A DNA stretch of 64,000 nucleotides. Origin: Phoronis australis (lineage: Eukaryota > Phoronida > Phoronidae). Positions 12,101 to 23,036 of the stretch are shown here, in pieces (the first letter of the stretch is position 1; every line of letters begins with the position of its first letter). The position numbers and the translations under genes were made by a program. A model generated the notes under the pieces. It worked only from the letters and a program-made list of their open reading frames with translations. It did no database searches and had not been told where the DNA came from. Location of the stretch: contig NMRA01000312.1 of the NCBI GenBank assembly GCA_002633005.1, positions 331,850 to 395,849 of the forward strand, given 5' to 3'.

Positions 12101-15100
12101 GAGGTGGTGCCTGTGAAAAAGTGCTGTGAGTGACAACAAGAAACGATACCTGTGGATTTCAAAAGAAACGGAAGAAATCATGCAGTGAAAAATCAGCTGA
12201 TTATAGTCAGAGAAATGCTGCAGAACCACCAGTGTTGAAATTAAGTTCCTTATCAAAAATCAGAAAGCTGCTGGCAGCACATCAGGGCTGCGTTCCACGA
12301 ACTTCCATCTACGAAACACTTTCTACGAGAAATATTGTCTTACAGAACAGAAGCAATGTGTTCACCTACAGTATGCTTCCATTACAAAACATTACAGCCT
12401 CGCCAAGCAATCATTTTTGGGGTGGCCATTTTGTTACTTAGTGCATGCTACGTAGTAAGGTCTGAGCTTACTCATACAACACAAGTAAGCCTTTCACCCG
12501 TGTAATCGCACCATTGATTTTACACAGAGCTGGCATTTGGAACGTAACCCTGATAAGCATTTGAAAGATGTTTTGGTTGTGAAGCATCAACAAGAGCAAC
12601 GCAGAGCGTTGAAATGCACCCACGAATTCATCGCAAATGGTGTGCTCTTAGGGTTGTTTATTTGTGTCATAAAAATGGCCACTAGATGGCGCAAAAACGT
12701 ACAATCCATCCGAAAATGGGAACATGTCTATAGCTTCTTTACTATGAAGCTATTCACCAAATTTCATAGACATCTGTCACGGAACTTCAGAGAAACAAAG
12801 GAAAACATAATAAAATTAAATTACCACTAGGGGGCACAGTGTTCATGAAAGTAGTCCTTGTCTGTTGCTAGCTTCATATAAATACACTTACTTAAAATTT
12901 AATAAAGATCCAGCAGTAGGTTTAGGAGATGCTGCTATGGGCGTAAAACAAAACAAAACTGCCACCAGGAGGTGCCACAATAGTCAAGGTCGTCATCGTC
13001 AACCATCCTCTTCACACAGAGAACATAAACACCAAGTTTCAAAACCATCCTTAGAATGATTTGGTTGATAGAGGTGTGGACGCCAAAAAGCAGACTCGAA
13101 AACAGCAAAAATGGCCACTAGGCAGCGCAAAATACCTCGATTCCATCCAACAATGGGAGGATAGCGTCATCTCACCAATAGATGTCTGTATTCAAAATTT
13201 TATGTTGAGTACCCTCGAAGATAGAAAAGTAAACGTAAAATCTAAAATTGCCACCATGGGGCACACCAGTAGTCAGATCCATCAGAAAGTCATCGTTGTT
13301 CCTTGTCAACATCATATAAATAGTTTTTAAATTTAGTAAAGATCCTGCAACGGTTTAAGTGATACAGCAATGGGCGCAAAAAAAACGAAACTGTCACTAG
13401 GAGGCGCCACAGTTGTTGAAGTCATTGGAAAATCACCGTCAGCCATCCATTTCATAGAAAAAACATTCATGCCAATTTTCACAATCATGAAAGTGATTTG
13501 GTTGAGGGGTGGACGCCAAAAAACACACTCGAAAACAGTAAAAATGACCACTAGGTGGCACAAACTAAGTCGAATCCATCTGAAAATGAAAAGATAGCGT
13601 CACCACACTAACAGAAGCCTGTACCCCAAATTTTTTGAAAATACATTGAGAACCTTTGAAGAAACAGAGGTTAACGTAAAAAACTAACACTGCCACCAGG
13701 GGGCACACCAGTGGTCAAATCCGTCCGAAAGTAGTCGTCGTCCTTTGTCAACATCATACAAATGCACTTGCTAAATTTAGTAAAGATCCTACAGACGGTT
13801 TAGGAGATGCAGCCATAGGCGCATAAAAAACAAAGCTGCCACCAGGAGGCGCCTCAGTCGTCGAAATCATCGGAAAATCATCGTCAGCCGTCCTCTTCAT
13901 AGTAAGAACATACATGCCAATTTCCACAATCATCCTTAGAGCGGTTTGGTTGATAGAGTGGTGGACGCCTAAAAACAGACTCGAAAACAGTAAAAATGGC
14001 CACTAGGTGGCGCAAATTACGTCGAATCTACACGAAAACGAAAGGATAGCGTCATCTCACTAATAGATGCCTACATGCCAAATTTTATGAAAATACACTG
14101 AAGACCTTTGAAGATATTGATTAAGCGTAAAAAACTAAAATTGTCACTAGGGGGCACGCCGGTGGTCGGATCCGTCCAAAAGTTCACTCATGCCATCCCA
14201 TCCATGAAAGGAACAAATGTGCAAAATTTCATGAACATAGGTCAAACGGTTTTGGAGTTAGAGCAGTGGACGCCGGATGCCGGACGGACGCCGGACGGAC
14301 GCCGCCTGGACGGACAGACGCCGCCCGAGCGGATGGACGAACAGAGATGACGGCATAATGCGTCCACATATAAATTTGTGGGCAAATAAAAAATTGACGG
14401 ACTTCTTTGAAACCACTGGAGTCATTAGGGAATGAATCAAGAAAATTAAGTCCTCAGACCAGAGTTTTGGCAGCTACTAAGAATATGACAGTAAACAAAT
14501 TAATAAAACGATACAAAAAACAAAAATTGGTTAATTGCGTAACCAAGAAAGATTCACAACATTACGAAACCTCAGTGAAATGTGCCATTTCCACTGTAGA
14601 ACATGATCAAATTGGCGACTGGTCCTTCGTTTTGGCCCCTAAGGTCTAACAATTACTGCAAGATACAGTGTATTCTGCCACTTTTCAACCCTTTCTCATG
14701 CCCACCACAAGCCAGACACTAAGACCTCAGGCACTAAGACCTCAGGCACTAAGACCTCAGGCACTAAGACCTCAGGCACTAAGGCTCTGACACAGCTTGC
14801 TAGTTCATCCTCTCCTGCAGTAGTCAAGAAATTGAAAGTGAGAGTTCTCCTGTGTTACCATGTAATTATGCCATAAGATGATGGAATTTTATCAGGAACA
14901 TGGATACTGACAACAAATTAACACTGGTAGTATGAACACAATTCACATCAAATACCCATGATGTCCCGTAATTTCTATGCATGGATTCCCCTCTTATTGG
15001 AAGAAACAAAACCCTCAGCATGAACGTTTTTTTGCATTAATTAAACCAAGCCCAGTGAACAGTTCAGTCAAGTGATATTTCAAAGTACAGCAAGCACTCG

Positions 15101-18100
15101 ATTGCAATTATGGATGTCAGAAAGGCAATCAGAGCAGAAGTTATCTTAAGAAGGTCATTCAGTGCTGTTTGAAGAAGGCACTCCAGGGATTTTTTTCTAA
15201 TTAGAAGCGTTTGCACTCCTCTAAAATAAAACATGCAGGCAAATACAAGAAACTACTGTAATAATTGTCCCCACAGTAATTCATCAAGAGCAATCTCGAT
15301 GCACGAGTCAACACAGGACACATATTTTTCATCCATAGAATTTTTCAAATGTTTTCCCACTAAGATCAATGCTTTGTTCAAATTTGGTCAGGGGATGAAG
15401 TAAGCAGCTCCACATCACAGTAAATAGGTGGATTTAACAATGAAGCCCCCTTGCCTACTGAAATTTTCCATAGTTAAGCCCACCGGCATGTATTCAGCAA
15501 ATGAAAATTTTCAGGCATTTTAGTAACACTAAATAAATGCCCGGGCGTTTATTTGAAAAAGGGAGGGGTGTAATCTTAAAGTCATAGTTTTGGTTACGCA
15601 AATGCCAGCATGGACTGAATACACTTGGCCTAGATTAAGAGGTTTCTTGACTGTGTTTTTAAATTATTATTTTAAATATTAAACGCATAGTTTGCCCACA
15701 CTTTCTTTGATTTTGTAAATGACAATTGCTCTACAAAACTGAATTTGAGACTAAAAGTCGAAGCTGAGTTGGCTTTTAAGAGTAAATTTTCTGAATAGAC
15801 ACTTGACGCCAGAAGATGTAATACCAAATAAACCCCCATGGATGTTTATTCGGCATAATTTTCTGAATGAATGCCCATTGGCATTTCATCAGGTGGAAAA
15901 TCCTGGTAGCTAGGTACAGAGGGAACGCTCACTTCTGGTGTCCATCGAAGTTATCAGCAGGGGTCACTGCTGTGACAATGGTGAAGGTCATATTACGCCA
16001 CCTTGTGGTAACATCCATGACAATAGCATCATCTAGCGAAAACTCCAACGAAACTAATGGGAGTGTTCAAGTTAACTTGACAATTTATGTGGATGCTTCA
16101 CTAGTCCTCAATTTAAATTGATGTGAAAATGCCTTTAGACTTCCCTTTTTCTATGACTAGCTCGAAATTAAGATTGATATAGAGAACTTTAATTCAATCC
16201 ACTGAAAGAAGAAATAGACAAGGCCAGGGAGCCTAAATTTCAGAAAGTTGGTTTTTAGTTTTTTTTTTACTTTTCACAGCTTTCCCTTTTTCTATTGCTA
16301 GGTCAGAGTTAAGACCAACACGAAGAGAATTTTAATTCAACCTACTATTAAAATACCACACAGCAATTTCTTTTAACGAAATACAGACAAGACCACAAGA
16401 CCTAAACTTCAGAAAGCTTTTTCCTCATCTTTTTTTTCAAGTGTTCAAAGATGACAGGAAGAACTGCAGGATATGGTTATGCAACAATGTCTACCGGTAC
16501 TTAAATGGCTGCTTAAAACTGGCAGTGGTAATTAAAAATTAGGCCAACAGGTAAAACAGTTTTCTAAGCGGCTATAAACCAGCCTTATTTTCTGAAAGTA
16601 GAAAGCCTGGTAAGTTTGATTTTTGATTTTTTACCAATCTGCCAAAAAACTGGGTCATGTAACTGTGTCTTTTTAGTAAAATCTAATGAAAAATGAAGGT
16701 ATATTGACAGCAAAACAATGATATAATTAATAAATACTGCAATATCATCCAATTTCATTTGATATAAATATTCCAAGATTCAATCTCCAAAATGCTGTTG
16801 TAGTTTTCTAAATTATCATTTCGTTTTTGCTATAGACAAGCTTTAAATTTTTTCAAGAAAATCGTAAAAGCCATACATTTGATAGCTGCATGCAAAAGTG
16901 CAACATTTTACAAACAATTCAAAAAGCCATTATGGAGAACAGTGCATAGAGCATAGTACCAGTCTGGGTAACGTTCATGTGAATTCTGGGTAACGTTCAC
17001 ATGAATTCTGGGTTAAACGTTCACATGAATTCTGGGTTAAACGTTCACGTGAATTCTGGGTAATGTTCACGTGAATTCAACGAGCCATTTCTGAGATACG
17101 ATTTTCCAAACTTAGCAAAACTTGAACATTTTTCCAGAGTCCTACAAACCCTTACTACTCATTCCGTACTAGGATTAGAGATGATTCCCGGAACTGAAAA
17201 GAACTCGCGGATTGTTATTGCTTGAGATAACCGCTGGCTTGTCACAGCCTGTCATTTTATGTGACAAGCATAGTGTCCAGCACTGACAACCTGTCAGTTC
17301 TTTTATAGCCTATAGTTATCAATCCTCAGCTAAGTAAAACCAATATTATAACGGAAAATGGTCTGTATAATTTTTTGCTGGCTAAAAGGGTATTCATTGC
17401 CGCTTTTAAGATTTAGATTATATTGTACAGCAAACATATAAACAAACTTGGACCACAAAAACAAAAATATAGCCACTGAGGTTAATAGTACAAAACCAAA
17501 TGGAATTTAAACTAACAGTTCATTCCCTTTAGTTTTCATTGGTGCAAACAATATTGACACAGATACATTTAGTGGCATAGTTAAAATCATGTCTCCTTCA
17601 ACTTACAATTCAAGCAGAACACAATTCAAGCAGAACACAGTTATCTGATTGAAAGGGTTTAAGCTATAGTTTTAGTTTGAACTCACCTTGTTCTAGGTTC
17701 ATATCCATGACAAGCTGTTCCCCTTCACTAGGTGGTGCTGAAAGACCTGTTGGCGGTGACACTGCCGTTGGTGATGTCTTGCTCGCCGACAAGTCCATCA
17801 GGTACACTTCTTGTTTCTCAATACTTTCATCGCTGCTCATGTTCGACTCCTTCACCCACTCCGGAGGCCCCATCCAAACGCCGAAATAGGGGTCTTCATC
17901 AACTATTGCTGACAAATCGACCGTCTTCGATCGTTTGCGGTTATCCTTTGGTGGTTCGTCGATTGCGTCCACAGACTCCATCTTGTTTGGTGAAAATACT
18001 TTCTTCATGTGATCCCACTTGGTAAACTTTTTTAGTCTTGCTTTGGCTTCCACAAGTTTCTGTTTGTCAATGAGGCGGTTGACGCCATGTTTTTTGTAAT

Positions 18101-18885
18101 CTAATATTCCAGTGAATTCTGACGAATCCGACGTGTAGATGGAAGCACTAAGAACATCAATCGAGTCCATCGATTGACTACGCTTGCGGCTAATTCCCAT
18201 CGCCGTCTCTTCAGTGGACTTATCAGGCGACGGCAAATCAGCACTGGTATCGAAATCCAGACCAGACAGCCTGCCATGTTTTGCTCCGGGTTTTCTAGCG
18301 TCTTTAGCTTCGTCTTTATTGCGACCAGCTTCTAAGTGTTCTTTAGAGTGGATTCCATGTTTTATTGCTGGCCACGTACCACCCTTATCCACTTCCATAT
18401 CAAAGGAGGCGAGATCAAATTCCCCACTGAGATTCAGCAACTCAAACCGAGCCTTCATCAATGACTTGGTATCCTCCAAATACGTACATCGTTTCTTCAA
18501 CCGCGTGTTTTCGTCTCTCAACTGCGCCAACTGTTCCATCAGCCGACACAAGTTGTCCAGGTGGTCCAGACCGACGCTAACACGGTTTGGGTTCGGACTC
18601 ATGCTGAGTGACCTTGCTGGCGGAAAGTGGGGGCTACGTGGTGTTGGCGGATGCTGACAAAGATGGTGGAACGCTTTCTCTGTCTCCTCGAAGTTGCTCA
18701 TTACTAAACTTTGACATCGTTTCTCCGGCTCATCATTGACTATTGCGATAGTTAGCGTTGGTCGTGAGGTCAGTGGCTTCTTTTGTATGGCCGAGTCAAT
18801 TGGTTCAGTCGTATTTTCTGTCATCACTTTCACACTGGTCATTTTGATTTACTCCAAAGCACTCACAGAAATCACAAACTCATCT
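1..18885 (-). CDS. Unassigned coiled-coil protein with three EWE repeats; 5' and middle part, 3' end outside the window
   Basis: Exons (minus strand): 18885-17687 (ATG at 18842), 12110-11634, optional 11222-11184, 6412-6305, 5780-5147, 2079-1839, 780-619, 154 to below 1. Phases agree at every join, giving about 977 residues without the optional exon. Visible layout: coiled coil about 93-134; WDHMKKVF at 276-283; YFGVWMGPPEWVKE at 319-332; WGRVRDILHTRKDSLKRK early in exon 2; a Pro/Ser-rich stretch; three motifs of the form F-x-(K/R)-(K/R)-(L/M)-x-(E/D)-W-E separated by Lys/Gln-rich linkers; then mostly coiled coil to the window edge. No signal peptide or membrane segment is seen, so a cytoplasmic scaffold or cytoskeletal role is plausible but only inferred. 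I do not recognise the family. Exon homology is untested; support is open frames, splice sites and composition. Confidence 0.85.
619..780 (-). CDS. Coiled-coil gene exon (coiled coil)
   Basis: 54 codons, phase 0 on both sides; acceptor ATATTTCCAG, donor GTGAGT. Encodes KHCLKETELLQALQDMRANV, a break with three prolines, then YVTKLNEH, which continues the coil into the next exon. Confidence 0.82.
1195..1550. repeat. Tandem plus inverted repeat, about 105-bp unit
   Basis: Units beginning TTCGTGATGTG (about 1300), TTCATGATGTG (1403) and TTGTGATGAGTG (1510) share GCC/GCTGACTGGTCG(C/A)TAATTTTT. The part at 1195-1275 is the same sequence in inverse orientation, so the head can fold back. In the intron between the 1839-2079 and 619-780 exons. 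Confidence 0.65.
1839..2079 (-). CDS. Coiled-coil gene exon (coiled coil)
   Basis: 241 nt, phase 2 in and phase 0 out. Encodes LSLQLQGRDADVLRLQEEIE and LWKRVLELQEYGDSLAAEKK, clear heptads of Leu/Ile with Glu/Lys between. Confidence 0.88.
2395..2650 (-). mobile_element. SINE fragment plus GCGACCTG repeat
   Basis: 2395-2528 matches the body of the SINE at 61500-61690 (AGGAGTAGGAGACAC, ATGCTCGACTGTCTACC, AAAGCCAGGC) and lacks the tRNA-like head. 2530-2650 holds repeated TTGCGACCTG-like words also found at 4750-4850. Confidence 0.55.
3950..4080. repeat. AAGCGC-rich dispersed repeat
   Basis: TAATAAGCGCTCACTG, AATAAGCGTTCCCCC and CCAATTAAGCGCCCAC. Related words are at 8105-8260 and, inverted, at 26470-26515. 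Old dispersed repeat, class unknown. Confidence 0.35.
4735..4930 (-). mobile_element. tRNA-derived SINE, head and body
   Basis: Reading on the minus strand from 4930: pol III A box GTGGCTCAGTGG (4920-4909) and B box GGTTCGAATC (4876-4867), spaced as in a tRNA, then a body with CAGGTCGCATTTTGCGACC words. The acceptor and anticodon stems do not pair, so it is not a tRNA gene. Confidence 0.7.
5147..5780 (-). CDS. Coiled-coil gene exon with EWE repeats 2 and 3
   Basis: 634 nt, phase 1 in and phase 2 out; acceptor TGTCTTTCAG, donor GTAAAA. Contains ESFSRKLEDWERKKYQ and DEFAKRLREWEIKKGF, separated by a very Lys/Gln/Arg-rich linker (TQPKQKQKKDKPKQ), then an acidic segment ending IDSRLDSFR. The exon begins with RSPRSPRRDFSAPSSPG. 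Confidence 0.9.
6305..6412 (-). CDS. Coiled-coil gene exon with EWE repeat 1
   Basis: 36 codons, phase 1 in and out; acceptor TTGTATAG, donor GTATGT. Contains DDFAKKMEEWERIKGK, the first of three related motifs. Loss of this exon would keep the frame. Confidence 0.85.
6540..6720 (-). mobile_element. tRNA-derived SINE with LINE/Penelope-type tail
   Basis: Minus strand: TTGGGAGAGTGCTACACTG (A-box side, about 6696-6675), GGTTCAAAGCCC (B box, 6654-6643), then CCTGAAGAAGACC and GGCCGAAACGTCATG with a short AAATAAATA end near 6543. The last motif occurs at the 3' ends of several LINE and Penelope families. Confidence 0.7.
8105..8260. repeat. GCGCC-rich dispersed repeat
   Basis: TTATCGCCCATGCTCGG, CCCAATTTAAGCGCCC and GGGCGGTAGG, similar to the repeat at 3950-4080. 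Confidence 0.35.
11050..11134. repeat. 21-bp minisatellite, four copies
   Basis: Unit ATTATGGGATAGAATTCATGA in tandem, four copies with one substitution. Confidence 0.9.
11184..11222 (-). CDS. Possible 39-nt cassette exon
   Basis: Strong acceptor (AAATATTTTCAG), donor GTGTGT, exactly 13 codons, phase 1 on both sides like its neighbours. It would insert IHLGCVLQTRAL-type residues between exons 2 and 3. It can be included or skipped without changing frame, but the evidence is only splice signals and length. Confidence 0.35.
   Translation of the reverse strand, partial: VYIWAAFCRPEH
11634..12110 (-). CDS. Coiled-coil gene, second coding exon
   Basis: 159 codons, phase 1 in and out; acceptor TTTTTCACAG, donor GTAAAT. 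Starts with a basic motif, KKTGRKAWGRVRDILHTRK, then a Ser/Pro/Thr-rich low-complexity segment with SPNSPRQSPS and TPPHSPHTPKAKW, likely disordered and rich in proline-directed phosphosites. Confidence 0.88.
12650..14395 (+). repeat. Repeat element with 11 CTCF-like motifs
   Basis: Intronic. About 146-bp units, in a three-unit (about 440-bp) higher-order pattern, each carry one motif of the form CCAC(T/C)AGG(G/T/A)GGC(G/A)C on the plus strand: 12679, 12824, 12962, 13115, 13251, 13394, 13548, 13693, 13839, 14000 and 14144. The array ends in a GGACGGACGCC-rich tail and GACGGCATAATGCGTCC (14270-14380). A shorter copy of the last unit and tail is at 25020-25302. Probably a non-autonomous mobile element with internal tandem repeats. 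Confidence 0.8.
14716..14783. repeat. 15-bp tandem repeat
   Basis: GGCACTAAGACCTCA repeated about 4.5 times without a mismatch in the middle copies. Confidence 0.9.
15480..15900. repeat. AAATGCCCGGGCGTTTATTT-type repeat
   Basis: A near-palindrome, AAATGCCCGGGCGTTTA, at about 15534-15555, and a related segment at 15825-15880 (AATAAACCCCCATGG, GATGTTTATTCGG). Dispersed repeat in the first coding intron; otherwise nothing recognisable here. Confidence 0.35.
16570..17170. mobile_element. Diverged copy of the 37870-39060 foldback element
   Basis: Shares AGTAGAAAGCCTG, TCTTTTTAGTAAAATCTAA and GAGCCATTTCTGAGATACGA with the foldback element further right. Contains a minisatellite at 16965-17078. 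Confidence 0.6.
16965..17078. repeat. 22/24-bp minisatellite, five copies
   Basis: Unit TGGGTAACGTTCACGTGAATTC; the two middle copies carry an extra TA (GGGTTAAACG). Confidence 0.9.
17687..18885 (-). CDS. Coiled-coil gene, first coding exon
   Basis: Acceptor TTTTGCAG at 18887-18886, a 43-nt untranslated part, then ATG at 18842 in a good context (AAAATGACC) and 385 codons to the donor GTGAGT in phase 1. The untranslated part holds a tiny upstream frame, ATG AGT TTG TGA. Residues 93-134 (LDNLCRLMEQLAQLRDENTR and on) form a leucine-heptad coiled coil. The acceptor means at least one further upstream 5'UTR exon. Confidence 0.9.
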
Positions 18886-21818
18886 CTGCAAAATAAAAAA
18901 TAAAAAAATGAAATCTGATTCTTTAACTAAAACTGTTCATTCCTTAGATCCAACAACATCACAGTGCAGGGAACAGATGATTCGACTGTTCACTTATGAT
19001 CCATCCAAAAAGTGACCGAGAAAACATACTTCTCCTAAGGTTAACTATAAAAAGTTGAGGGAAAGATTTTCCATAATGCATGATCATCTAATGATTACAA
19101 CACACAGCAGAAAACTTTGATTTTACATTGCTGGAAACTTCTAAAAGAAATCATAAGTTCATCAACCAGTTGTCAAAGATAGGACCTGAACTGCTACCCT
19201 GAATTGCATTGCTTTTTAAATGAAAGCACACAGAAGAGTGATGCATGGTGAAATCAAATGAAAATTTAGAAGTGAGGTACTAAGACGATGAAATTGAGAA
19301 CAACAATAACCATGACCCTAATGGTTATAACACAAATGCACAGCAAATGGTAAACCATTAAACGTGCATTGAGGAATAAGGCAATAAAAAACAGTCATCA
19401 CATTTCATTCCACCAAGTAAAAATGCCCCCTCCCCCTAACAATATACAGCACAAACTTATAGGTTGAAACACAACTTCATACAAGGTTACATGCTTATCA
19501 ACATCAGTTCCTAATCAAAACTTTGCCAACAAAATCAAACAATAAATTAAAACACCTTGCAAATAGCATTTCCATGACCTCAGGCAGAAGTTGATCTTAT
19601 ACAAGGAAAACATTCTCAAGCCAGGAGAGAAAACGTTTACACAAAATAAATGTCAAGTGGGTAAGTAAACCAGATAAAGCACTTGATCCTAAAAACATCT
19701 CCTACAGAAGAAATAAACTTCAAGTTTCCAGCAGGATAAATGCCATAAAACAAAAATGCATGTCCTGGGGACAGAAGACCTAATCACTTGACCTGGAAGG
19801 CTGCGTAAATTTCACCCAAATAACTGACAGGTATCACAGCTAGCAACAGCCCATAACAAGCTTACCATGAGACATCTTTAATATTGGCTTGGGCGATTTA
19901 CAAAACACATGGGTTTCAACTGCAGGCAACCCAATGTCTACGTCATTCCAAAATTTCAAACACCTTAATGCGTTCAGCAGTAACTTCCAAGCGTTATGAC
20001 CAAAATTGACCTGAACTGAGCAAATAAAATGATCAGGTGCGCATAATGTACAGGCAAATGAAAACTACCTACAAGGTAAATTTAAACTCAGTGGTTCAAC
20101 AGATTGGAAACACAAAAATTTCTAATTTATTTTCAAAGGAAATTCAGACTTTTGAAAGAAACTTACACAAGAAACCTGAGGGCTGCATTCTGCTGGTGGA
20201 AGACACTAGTGAAAAAGTACGTAGATGTGCACAAGCCTTTGAGAGATATCGCAATGCATTACAAATGAAGCATGTGTTGTTATTTGTGAGTGTCTTAGGT
20301 CTATGTAATGGTCTCCTAAATAACAAACAGATAGCAGCTCCACCTTGTGAGTTTTGAAGTTAACCATAAAATCAAGTTCAGACAGAATTGATATTCAAAC
20401 AACTTTCATTGAATGGCCTTGCCGTAGTCACTTTGTGTATTTTCTCACCTGTGTGACATGTCAGCCTATGGCAAAGTTTTACCGAATTAGGACACACTCA
20501 GTGGCGAACAATTGAAAACTAATTTTCTGATTTTTCCAAGAAAGATATGAGATCTTTACTGAAGATACAACCAGATATTTTGAAAATTGGTCGTTCACAA
20601 GAATTGGTTAAAAGTGTTCATAGTTGTCTCTTGTAATGATGATAAAAAATGAGAAAATTCCTGACAAGGATTATTTGAACATGTCTCGCTCAACTAACTA
20701 AATGCCTCCTAGTAAGTAATTTTCTCGTTTTTTAAGTTCACAAGAATGTTGGAAGCACTTAAAAAATGAAAAAAGCCAAGTTTGACAAAAATATTACTTT
20801 TTAAATTTGTCCAAAATTGGTGAGAATTTACCATTACATTCTGTTGATTTTTTATATTTTTATCAAACAAACTTAACTTTTCTATTTGATAAATCAGAAA
20901 GTTCAAAGATCAGAGTAATTTTTCAAACGTCTTTGACTGGTGATCTTTTGAAGAATGCATTTGCCTGGAGAGGAATACAAACCATGAACAAACCATGAAC
21001 AAAACATGTTCATATCTTGCCACCTTGACAAGCAAAAGCAAAATCAACATACTTTCATAAAATCATGTTCTACACCTGACCACATAACTTCCACACTAAA
21101 CCGTTGATATCTTAGAAATTAACATTAATGAATGCTTCAAAATAAGATTTCTCTTGCACGCAGTCGTAGTAAAAACCATAGAAGTGACAAAAGTGGCTAA
21201 CAAAGGAATTCTGAACAGAAAGAAAACATTTGAGCAGTCAAGGGCAAGAATTCCACCAACTTCAGAGAAATCCATGAAATGCTCGGTAAGGGTATCCAGT
21301 GGAAGCACGGCATCAATGTGAGAGGGGTTAAAGACCAGCTAAGACTCAGGCACAGATTGACACAAGTGCATCGACACCTGCAGATGCAGATTCAATTTTT
21401 ATCACCTGTAATGAATCAGTACCAGCATATTGTGTTTTTTGATTATTTTAAGTCTGTGTTTGATATTGAACAAATGTATACTCGAACATTCGGAATAAAT
21501 ACATCCGTGTGATTTTATTACAAATCGCCAATTCTCGCTGTTGTCTCCCAGAGATTCGCTGAAATCAAGGCCAGTGTCTTTGCCATTTAAAAAGCCTTAA
21601 AAGTACTCAGCTGTATAAAACCTGTTGCACATAACTGAGCCGCAGAGCATTCACCTGCAACAGAGCGTGCTAATGCTAATTTCTGTCTTATTTTTCTTCT
21701 GATCAAGAATGTCCCTTTAAGTACAAGCACTACTTATAAATAATTTACGGTACATTGTATTGTGTGGCAGACCATCAAAAGGTCAGATACGTAGCTACAG
21801 ACGCTTGTGTGTCAAGGT
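18886..21818. other. Non-coding stretch
   Basis: No exon with convincing splice sites and composition was seen; A/T-rich with no clear repeat. The 106-codon plus-strand frame at 20037-20357 lacks family resemblance. Confidence 0.5.
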
Positions 21819-21858
21819 CACACACACACACATAGACACACACACACACACACACATA

Positions 21859-21890
<32 letters not shown>
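21819..21890. repeat. (CA)n microsatellite
   Basis: CA repeats interrupted twice by TAGA. Confidence 0.97.
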
Positions 21891-21892
<2 letters not shown>

Positions 21893-22912
21893 CATAAAGA
21901 GAGAAACTAACTATGAGATAACTTGTAAATTATTCATAGTGCAGACTATGAATCAAGACACCATAACTCCCAATTACTTGGTTCTGATCTGATTTTTATT
22001 CAAAAAAACGGCACAACGATTAGGAATTCTCTAACAGAAACTGGCTCAAGCCATGTCACATTTGTTTCCTTTCGATTTAAAGACCAGAGCCCACAACATT
22101 TTTTGGCATATTACATCAGAGGTTAACAATAAAACTCTGTGCAGTTTTAAGTTAACGTTCACCAAATTATATGAATCAGTTCTACCTGCAAATAGTTGTT
22201 AAAAGTGGAAATGAAAATGTTTGCCAAAAGAGTTACACAGCTACCTTTCATGTGGCTTTATACAAAAATCACAACTTCATCACCAAATGTAGGCAGGTGC
22301 AGATTATCTTTTATCCCATACGCGTTGAATCTGTCGAGGGAAATACCGCCATGTAATAAAGTTTTCCGTATTCACCTCCCGCACTACTTCAACAGTGACC
22401 TCTGACATGGAAAGTTCAAAAGGTAGGTCAATATCTACTCGACGTCTTCAGCTGGTTCGATCATCAAACTTTCCGAATATAGTTTAAAGTAATACAGTTG
22501 CAGCAATGTAACTTACACTCCACAGGCAACCAGGCCCTAAACGTAAAATCTGGAACAAAACTGTTAATTATAAGACACTTATGTCTCACGGTTTTCAATT
22601 TCTGAATACTATATCGTCTGCAACTCAGGCGCAGATTCCCAGGAAACTAAAATATCAAATATTGTTGTTTTTTAACCAATTCCACGAGATGTTACAAGTT
22701 CACTGCACAGTTGCCGTTGTTTTCATTTGTTACGTTTTTTCAAGAAATAAATCGTTGCTTTTAATACTGTTTCTTTTACAAGAGAAAACTTGCAACCTAA
22801 CGCGTAGGTACATACATATAGGGTGTGATCCGCCATATGAACAGTCTGAGTGAAGTATTTGAAAAATCTGCAGAAAAAATGTAAGAAACTTAGGAATTCG
22901 AAGCGCATGGGA

Positions 22913-23036
22913 TAAATACAAAACGTACCTCGATTGATGTACATGAAGTAATATCCCACTCGACCTAATTCCGCAGAATAATGTCTCGTGGTATATTACT
23001 TCATGTATGCCACTCTCGGTACGTATTGTGTATTTC
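22913..23036. repeat. Foldback hairpin
   Basis: Left arm ACGTACCTCGATTG, then ATGTACATGAAGTAATAT (22923-22959); right arm GTGGTATATTACTTCATG, then TATGCC and GGTACGT (22988-23024); outer AAATAC words extend both arms. Probably a small MITE. Confidence 0.65.

Noticed and set aside
18184-18657. 157-codon plus-strand frame
   Set aside because: Opposite-strand shadow of the well-supported first coding exon of the coiled-coil gene.
20037-20357. 106-codon plus-strand frame as a gene
   Set aside because: No domain, no splice partners, composition not clearly protein-like.
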